Position numbers and translations under genes: made by a program. This document shows positions 57,054 to 64,000 of a stretch of DNA of 64,000 nucleotides, in pieces. The notes below the pieces were generated by a model. It worked only from the letters and a program-made list of their open reading frames with translations. It was not told the DNA's origin and searched no databases. This DNA comes from Beroe forskalii (lineage: Eukaryota > Ctenophora > Nuda > Beroida > Beroidae): positions 62,001 through 126,000 of the forward strand of contig WFMF01000299.1 in NCBI GenBank assembly GCA_011033025.1, given 5' to 3'. Position 1 is the first letter of the stretch. Each line of letters begins with the position of its first letter.

Positions 57054-57759
57054 CTAACCACCATCATCAGATATCTGTGACCAGTCATCTTGCCAGGCAG
57101 CAATCTCTGACCTGACAAGTGACTTAAGATGTTCTTTCAATTTTATTTTGAATTGAGATTGTTCAGATGTATCTCGAATTTCAAAAGGCAATGCATTCCA
57201 AGTGCGATGCCCTCTATAAAAGAACGATTTGCGAAGATTGTTGCAGCTATTTGATCCAGGTGTTAGGCTAGAATTAATAAATGAAAGGTTATCTAGGTGT
57301 CTAGATCGTAGCCTGCTGTCAGTGCTGCTGTAATGCTCAAGATATTCTGGCATGGATATAGGGATCAGATCATAGAATATCTTATGGAACAGAGTCATTT
57401 CGGCAAGAATAAATCTTGCCGAAAAAATGTTCAAGTGGCAAGAAATTGAGTTCTAGGTATTTTCTTATGTATTCCTCATTTAATTACAATAAGACTGATT
57501 TTCTCATGTATTCCTCATTTAATTACAATAAGACTGATTTTCTTATGTATTCCTCATTTAATTACAATAAGACTGATTTTTTTTCCTCCTTAAGAATCCA
57601 TTTTACACATTTTTTCTGAAAGTTTTCAAATTTTTTGATGGCATTGGGAGCCCTTGGCCCCCAGACAGGCGAGCAGTGCTCGAACTGGCTTCTAACCAAA
57701 GTAAGAAACAAAATTCTTTTACGTTGTACATCACTTACAAAATAGCAAGTGCGTTTCAA
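57054..57759 (-). pseudogene. CR1-like LINE 3' end
   Basis: The minus strand reads TLVRSQFEHCSPVWGPRAP, NFQKKCVKWILKEE, then after a tandem insertion YLELNFLPLEHFF, DLIPISMPEYLEHYSS, and FYRGHRTWNALPFEIRD to FKIKLKEHLKSLV and a stop. This is the conserved C-terminus of CR1-type reverse transcriptases (RSxLEY.SxVW...RG...WNxLPxEIR). A ~39-bp segment is present three times at about 57460-57580 and each copy carries a stop codon. Confidence 0.75.
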
Positions 57760-58004
57760 TATTCCAAGTTAGTGCACAATTTCATAAACTAAACTTCAGA
57801 ATTGTTCTGAATATGACCATTCGATAGAGCACAGCATAGAGAATTCAGGGAGGAATAGATCATTGAAATATGGCTTATGATCAGAATTTATGATCAATAA
57901 CACCTCGCAGCAGAAAACGAGGTTTTCCAGTAGTGCCATGTTCAGCGATTTACAGTGAAGCTCAGGACCATTATATCGAAATTCTATGATCAACCTACAC
58001 TGCC
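57760..58004. other. no feature seen
   Basis: Short AT-rich stretch between the LINE end and a dispersed repeat. Confidence 0.4.
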
Positions 58005-58330
58005 AGAATTTTATGGAGATAGAGCTTAGCTTTTGATTGCATTCGATTCTTTTCAACGAGCTGATCATTAATTTAGTGTATTTGTTTGTGAAAATCGGAT
58101 GAAAAATGGCCAAGTTATGCCCATGCAAAGAGCGTGTGCCAAAGTGGCAGTTGGCCTATTTTGGGCCTAAAGATGGCCATTTTGGCCTCATTTTCGGAGA
58201 TTTGAGGCGTTAAACTTGTTTTGCCCATCATTTAGGTCAAAATTGATAGGCAAACCAATTTGGACCTTATCTGGCAATTTTATCCGATAAAAACCTTCAA
58301 AAATCCACTAAATCACTGATATCTTATAAT
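58005..58330 (+). repeat. dispersed repeat, second copy
   Basis: Matches 1870-2230 in the same orientation (GAGATAGAGCTTAG, TGCATTCGATTCTT and AAAATCGGATGAAAA), roughly 80 percent alike by eye. Confidence 0.7.
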
Positions 58331-58530
58331 TTTTCCCATTTTTGAATCAGAATCTCAAACATTGGTTTTGGTGACTTTCCAGTGCAGCAGAACCTTGCTC
58401 ATAAAGTCATAAACTGTACCTAACTGTATAATTACATTTTTACACCATCTCGCAGTTTTTCTTTGAAATCCACATTTTTGAAGATAGAGACTTGGGACCT
58501 ATAACATCAAAGTACCACACAAAACAATTA

Positions 58531-59090
58531 TATCCAAGCTGAAGAACTACTATACTGAAGCCCACCTAAATAGATGGCATATCAACAACCTTCATCACGA
58601 CTGATCCTACCCCATTAACTGTTTACTCAAAAAATGCAATTTCAACCTCCCTAAATTTAGCTACATAATACTTAAACTCTCAACCAAATCCCTGAGAATT
58701 CTACTCAAAATAATAACTGGCCACAACAACCTCAATGCTCATCTCTACAGAATGAACATGGCCCTAGAACCAATTTGTGAATACTGCGACCTCCACAACT
58801 CAGGGGTAGACCCAATTTTCTGCCCAGATGAAACAGCAATACACAATACACATAATAGAAGACTGCCCAGCCTTTTCCATACAAAGAATTCGGCACTTCC
58901 AAGACTTCAAAATCAAACTAGAGGATATCATAGGTAGCAACAAACCACTCTCCACAACACTCCGTAGCCTCATAAACTTTTGTAACAAATCTGAATGCTT
59001 TAACAAAATCCCACAATTCACTGAGCCTATATCACCAAGAAGATAAACCAACAACAACAACAGCAACACCAATAGCAACAGCAGCAACAA
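58531..59090 (+). pseudogene. RNase H-type LINE 3' end with (CAA)n tail
   Basis: Reads KLKNYYTEAHLNRWHINNLH, a stop, NCLLKKCNFNLPKFSYIIL, LRILLKIITGHNNLNAHLYR, then MNMALEPICEYCDLHNSG and VDPIFCPDET. After a frame change caused by a local ACACAATAC duplication (about 58838) it reads HIIEDCPAFSIQRIRHF to ISPRR and stop. Cysteines and His in CEYC...H...C form the C-terminal zinc knuckle of such elements. A CAACAACAA/CAGCAA tail follows at 59047-59098. Confidence 0.75.
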
Positions 59091-60017
59091 ATCATACCAA
59101 CATCAAACAATCTCCTACCTCTCTGCTCCAGGCAGTAACCTGGAACTGGGCCTTGCCCATTGAGCCCAGTTAAATCACAAAAAAATTGGGTTGAACCCCC
59201 CCCCCCCCTTAATTAGTTAATTGTATACTGCAGCACATACAAACATTATTCACGTGCTCTTACCAAATATTATATAAGACTAGCAGGCCCGTTGGGCCTG
59301 CAAACACACAGCTCACTCGGCGCTGCTACGCAGCACCTCGTTCACAAGTTTTAAACACTGCCATTCGAATTTCGAATTGATTGGATACTTTTTACCGCAT
59401 CAAAAATTCCAATTAGATCAAAAGTCAAAAGTTAAGTGGAAAAAATCAAATATTCAAAAAAATTTATGAAGGAGCAGAGTGGAAAATAGATCGAATTTGT
59501 CGGTTAGTCTTAGACGTGCTAAACCATGTGAGTTTCATTCCAGTGTTCCGTTTTGATTGCAACAGATTCTCATACTCACACTGACATTGGATAATTTTGT
59601 TTTGTTCACAGACCAGGAACTGTCTTCGAAATCTAAACCTACATTCGACTTGATTGAATTGTGCACACCTTGTAACATTAACGGTTAATTTCACAACTGC
59701 AGTTACTACTGTTTTCACTGTATCAACTTTGATTATCAACCAACCTCTGCCACAATGAAAGCAATCCATCTGGGATATCTTCCGTTATTCAAGTTATATC
59801 CTTTCTCCATCTTGAGATCTTAAATTTGAAGTTAAGGAAACGTCAAAAATTTTCAAAAAGCTACAGCACAGCATTAAACAGTCGTTGCGTAATAGAAAGC
59901 ACTCGCATAGAACTGATCATAATCTGCACGTGCACAAAAATCTGTTTCCATAGCAATGGTGCCATTATGCGCATCTTAGCCTTCGTTTCTCTTGTTTTAC
60001 TTTACCTTATATGTTTA
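59091..60017. other. intergenic with decayed repeats
   Basis: Positions 59280-59440 start with the hairpin GCAGGCCC/GGGCCTGC followed by CACTCGGC...GCACCTCG and match 34790-34930 inverted. An open minus-strand stretch at 59464-59769 has no recognisable domain. Confidence 0.4.
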
Positions 60018-60583
60018 TATAGTAGTCTCACGACAAGTTTTGACCGATTTAAAGGGTAGTACTATATGCGTAGAGTCGTGTTCTACACGCGTTTTATATC
60101 ATGTGTTTGTTATGACACACTGTAATTATTAAATACCAATTTAAATACACATCTACGCGACCTTTGCTTTTGCGTTACAAAAATGTGCATATCTCCGAGG
60201 TTTTTTGAGCAAACTTGATGAAACTTTCAGGATATTTAGAGCTAGATATGAGCAACATCTCAGTGAAGTTTAGATTCATTTTTGAGCCCCAGAAGCGGAG
60301 TTATGACCGAAAAGCCACTTATTAAGCGGTAACTTGAAAACAAAACACCAGTTTATTTGTCATAACTCAATTTGTGAAGGTCAAAAATGTTAGCTACTCC
60401 AGGATTATTTTGGTCATATCTTGCCCGTAATATCCTGAAAATTTGATCAAAATTGCTCAAAAAACGGCTGAGTTATGCGCTTTTTTATTTTGTGTAAACA
60501 AGCATTGTTTATTATTACCATATAAGGTAATGTGTGCTTGTTGTGTACAGGGTGTGTCTTGTGTACACCGTTCGACTACTATA
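60018..60583 (+). mobile_element. TATAGTAGTC element, copy D (complete)
   Basis: Same 10-bp inverted ends as copy C (TATAGTAGTC at 60018, GACTACTATA ending 60583). The body is slightly diverged and slightly longer. Confidence 0.75.
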
Positions 60584-60769
60584 GTACTTTAGAGGCTCAA
60601 ACTCACCGCAGAAATATGATTTAGAGCACTCGTCTCAGCTTCGCTTCGCCTCGCACTCTAAATTATTTAAATGTCTCCAGCTTCGCTGTCGACATTTAAA
60701 TATTATATAGAGCCCTGCTCTCGCAGGGCTCTATATTGTCTGCGTGTTCGTCTTACGCCTCTAAAGTAC
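60584..60769. mobile_element. triple-hairpin element, copy 2
   Basis: Same outer stem GTACTTTAGAGGC and three internal hairpins as 34317-34502. A few substitutions are visible, for example CTCGTC for CTCGGC in the first tip and TCTC for TCGC in the last loop. As in copy 1 it abuts a TATAGTAGTC element, so the two move as one composite of about 750 bp. Confidence 0.85.
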
Positions 60770-60827
60770 ATATAATATAAGATTTCATGAGTATGATAAT
60801 TTTAATGATATAACAGAATGGATATAC

Positions 60828-60967
60828 CTTGGCACCAACACTAAATTCATCTTTGGGATGAGAGTTCTCAGGATCTTGTATCTTGTCTCTTAATAATCCA
60901 TGTGGGATATCTTCATTGGTGTTTGGCAAGTCAGGTAAGGGTCCTTTCCTTGCATTTTTGCCACTTA
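60828..60967 (-). CDS. SH3-domain gene, upstream exon
   Basis: On the minus strand a pyrimidine tract and CGCAG precede SGKNARKGPLPDLPNTN, EDIPHGLLRDKIQDPENS and HPKDEFSVGAK, ending AAG|GTATAT. The exon is 140 bases, entering in phase 1 and leaving in phase 0. It joins without a frame break to the SH3 exon at 55900-55992, giving FSVGAK then VYLVLHDFDA. The proline-rich linker is unrecognised. The first exons lie beyond the window or are not detectable. Confidence 0.55.
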
Positions 60968-61559
60968 CTGCGAAAAGAAAGATTATCACCCTCCCGTGAT
61001 TATAATTCGGGTGTGATAATTATCGATATATCACCCCTTTAAAACTACTGTATAGTGGCGCGTGCAAAAATTTTCTAAAGGAGCAAATGAAGCCCAAATA
61101 TAAAACCAAATCTAGGCGGTAAACAGCCATCCCGAAAAAATGAGTGCAGAAAAAACTTGAAAAGAAATTTTGATAAAGGAGCACTTGCAAATCTATAAAG
61201 GCGTTCAATACGGACGAGGGTCGTCAGACCCGAGTGGAAGGAAATACTGTTGTATGGCTAGCCCCTGGCTGAATCCTGAAGAAAAGAGCTAGAATCCTGA
61301 TGTAGGCAGGGTAAATACCGAAATCAGAAGCAGCTAGGTCTAGCCAAGTAGGGTCGGGTGATAATACAATTAACTAACTCATGGATCGTGTTATATCGAA
61401 AATTGTCAAACTCGGCTGACGCCTCGTGTGATAGTTTTCGATATAACACTCCCATTCGTTTGTTAATCGTTCAATAACTAATAAGTGTATGGGTCTTTGT
61501 AGTTTGCGGATTTGGATGTTTGATATAAGTCGCATGATAATAGTATTTTAAACCGAGGT
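60968..61559. repeat. hairpin repeats related to the 30-kb cluster
   Basis: Positions 61215-61257 match 30273-30312 inverted (words GGGTCGTCAGACCCGAGTG and GAAATACTGTTGT here). Positions 61388-61446 form a long hairpin: GTGTTATATCGAAAA and its complement, with CTCGGCTGACGCCTCG at the tip (61411-61426). A smaller ATTATCAC/GTGATAAT hairpin lies at about 60982-61020. Confidence 0.6.
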
Positions 61560-62214
61560 TTCTTGAAATTTTGATTGACACTTTTGCGACAAGATAAACT
61601 GCTCTTTAAGAGAGTCTTAAAACGTTTTGATGTTACAGACATACATCATCTTCAGTTCTGAAAAATACTTGATTCAAAATTTAAATTAAATCAAATTCGA
61701 AACGAAATTAATTCAAAAACAACAAATATTCAATCAAAATTCATTGCTAAACGTACTAAGTCTACTAATCTGTTACTAAAATACCTAATAATCTAATTAG
61801 GCCGAGAGTATCAATTGACATATACACAAAAACATTAATTATGAATAATACTGCGTAATATCTAAGTACACGCTACACATTACATACAAAGTACCTAAAC
61901 GGGCCTAAACTGTAACAATTATCAAACATAACGAGTGAAGTGAGAGCATGCAGCATGTGTCAAAACATGTACTCCATAGTGGTGACGTAATTTTCTGTCC
62001 CCAGATCATATGGAATAATGGTTTGACCCAGGGTGCAATGTCAAGTGTTATTGATCAGGAACCGTTGTATAGTTTCCAATTCATCCTTAGTGTTGATTTC
62101 TGGTCTGTGTCTAATAATTAACATTGCCTCAAATATTTTACGTCTAACTGTATTACAATCAACTTTTAAAATTTCAAATTCTAAACTAGTGTCAGGGTGA
62201 ACCTGATATCTATT
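61560..62214 (-). pseudogene. Penelope-like element 3' end, GIY-YIG nuclease tail
   Basis: The minus strand reads RYQVHPDTSLEFEILKVDC, then NTVRRKIFEAMLIIRHRPE and INTKDELETIQRFLINNT, stop at 62041-62043. The RRKIFEAxxIxxxRPxINT pattern is the last part of the GIY-YIG nuclease domain carried by Penelope-like retroelements. Downstream, near 61625-61660, the strand reads ACTGAAGATGATGTATGTC then AAAACGTTTTAAG, the CTGAAGATG...AAACGTT tail typical of that group. Upstream is missing after a stop at about 62217. Confidence 0.55.
61743..61791 (+). repeat. direct repeat, copy 1
   Basis: A 49-bp segment starting ATTGCTAAACGTACTAAGTC is identical to the last 49 bases of the window (63952-64000). It lies just beyond the Penelope-like tail. 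Confidence 0.9.
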
Positions 62215-63448
62215 TTATGATAGATTAAGATTCCATTATTGAATCCTTCATTGATATAGGCTCTCCAAAACCGAGACGGTTGTCGTAGTAACCCCCTGTT
62301 GATTTGGTGACGTCAGTCCATTTCTTTCGGTTGGAACCAACGTAACTAAACCTCACACATTCCGAAACAACGTTATTCTAACTTGGAATTACTAGAATTG
62401 ACCATTCCCTAATTTCTACAAATCGTCCACGTGAACTCATCGTGCTGAAATGTAGCACCAGATCTAATTTCACGTGCATTAGTCGTATTTGAACTCATTT
62501 CAACGTAATCAAGTCGAAAATCGCGTGTAAATATCATTTTCAGTCCCCTAATTTCTACAAAACGTCCACGAACTCACGTGATTCACTATTTCATCGTATA
62601 TTTCCCACATTTAGTCACTGAGAGACATGAGGAAACCATTATTAGTTCGTCATTGTATCACAGAATAAGGCTTGAGCACAATTTTCATCATTAACGTAAT
62701 TTCAACCATTTGCGGCTCGATTTTTAGAGGCTTCGCATGACGACATATTTCAACCGATCACCTTGAAACTCGTTTTATAGCTAAATCTCTAGGTCTAAAA
62801 GCAAAATATCGAAGTAAAACATATTCCGATGAAAACTTTCTGAGTTAGGAGATGTTCAAAGTAGCAAATAGCGTTTTATCGCAAAATACGCTATTTTAGT
62901 GGTTTTACGCGATTTTGATGACGTCATCTGGCACCTGAATAGGCTCAAACCAACTATCCATATAGCCTATAAGACAATTCCGCCTTAGTACAACATACTT
63001 TGACCAGTCTCATCTCAAGATAAGTCGCAGTTCTTGACATCTCTTTCGTTTAAGTTTTGTCCTAAATTTTCGACATCGATTGTTTTACCGCACCTTAAAT
63101 CGCGTATATCTCGATGAAAAATCGAGATATACCAATAATCCATATGATTTTCTGAAAGCTCTTTAAATTCCCCCACTAACGATTTTTCAAAATTTTCGAG
63201 TTATCTCATTCCTTCTTGGTAGAAAAATGCGCTCGAAAACGACCTATTTTCGCTAAAAAAGTAAAATTTCTAAGTTGATGACGTCATAATGACGTCATAA
63301 TGACGTCACCAGAACTTCTCTAGCCTATTACATTTTCCTATCTTATATCTACAAAACCTGACCTCGATCATGTCTCTACCATTTGTGGAACTTGAGATCT
63401 CATCGATTTAAATTGGGTCCCAAATTATCATCATCTTATATGATATTA
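62215..63448. repeat. decayed dispersed repeats with TGACGTCA tandem
   Basis: Positions 62330-62600 resemble 35160-35430. At 63279-63309 GACGTCATAATGACGTCA-type sequence gives three TGACGTCA palindromes in tandem, as in the 33.0-kb repeat. No gene was recognised. Confidence 0.5.
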
Positions 63449-63643
63449 TTTTCCCAAAACCAAAAAGGATTTGGTTGTGATGGTCCGCGGCGGTTTTAAG
63501 GCGTTCTTTGCAAATTATGATATGAGAAAAGAACGCGACGGTTAAAACTGCTACAACGTCACAATATACAGCATTCACGTAACTTTAATGCATCGAAAAA
63601 GTGCCGTTGCGGCAGTTTTAACCGTCGCGTTCTTTCTCATATC
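63449..63643. mobile_element. foldback MITE, second copy (right arm truncated)
   Basis: Left arm as at 33486. The loop sequence (CATTCACGTAACTTTAATGC) is the reverse complement of the loop of the first copy, so loop and arms are in opposite relative orientation. The right arm stops after TTCTCATATC. Confidence 0.8.
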
Positions 63644-63951
63644 TAGGGTTTCCATTATCTACTTCAAATCATTTATCTAGATAAATAGATAATTTTTTCG
63701 CCATTATCTAGATTATCTAGATAGTCTAGATAATTTTTGAATCCAAAATTTGTCACAATTTTCGAAGTAAGAAATGCACAACTGTTGCAGTGGAATACCA
63801 TCCTATAAACAACTGTCGGTTATTGCTGGTTATTGAAATAAATGTTTAATGACCACCAAAAGTTCATTTGATATCGAACAAGTTCAGGACATCTACGTTT
63901 CATTCCGATTGAGTTGAAATCAATTTTTTCCCAAAAAAACAAATTCCCCAT

Positions 63952-64000
63952 ATTGCTAAACGTACTAAGTCTACTAATCTGTTACTAAAATACCTAATAA
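63952..64000 (+). repeat. direct repeat, copy 2, cut by window end
   Basis: Identical to 61743-61791 over all 49 bases available. Confidence 0.9.

Overview
This is nuclear DNA from a multicellular animal, almost certainly an invertebrate. It has spliced genes with GT/AG introns and a secreted SOUL (heme-binding, HEBP-like) gene, fragments of non-LTR (CR1-like and RNase H-bearing) and Penelope-like retroelements, several families of short inverted-repeat DNA transposons, and an extreme load of minisatellites. No bacterial operons, rRNA, tRNA or CRISPR arrays were seen. The species cannot be named from the sequence. Minisatellites that overlap 5' splice sites have, as I recall, been described in amphioxus ('mirage minisatellites' at the Adh locus), so a cephalochordate is a reasonable but unproven guess. 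A 100-N gap, clustered one-base indels in coding sequence and a noisy stretch at 40.3-41.1 kb show that base quality is uneven.

Layout. 0.7-1.0 kb: decayed LINE reverse transcriptase. 1.2-3.4 kb: a broken class A GPCR in two exons, whose last codons and stop are the seed of a 5.7-kb array of 49-50-bp repeats (to 9.1 kb). 10.1-15.4 kb: a large inverted repeat of ~160-bp units surrounding a hAT-like transposon (11433-13717, 8-bp target duplication) that carries a ~870-bp palindrome made of TCCATTGGA words. 16.6-17.6 kb: two small inverted-repeat elements. 17.7-30.0 kb: the main gene of the window, a plus-strand secreted SOUL protein with an acidic repeat domain. 30-36 kb: clustered foldback and hairpin elements. 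36.5-38.3 kb: 21-bp satellite. 39.3 kb: a candidate exon, followed by a 42-bp array and noisy sequence. 41 kb: LINE with RNase H. 43.3-52.5 kb: a 21-bp minisatellite split by a 5.5-kb foldback element with a 9-bp target duplication. 53-64 kb: LINE, MITE and Penelope-like debris in and around two exons of a minus-strand SH3-domain gene (60.9 and 55.9 kb).

The main result is the SOUL gene. Joining GT/AG-bounded exons by phase gives a signal peptide, an acidic 14-residue repeat region and a C-terminal SOUL domain. At three exon ends the last exon codons plus the 5' splice site have become the repeat unit of a long array (40 bp x ~28, 51 bp x ~51, 17 bp x ~165). At a fourth, the junction is duplicated only once, 41 bp downstream, as if caught at the start. 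The exon that should carry the SOUL core is absent exactly where two of these arrays are fused.
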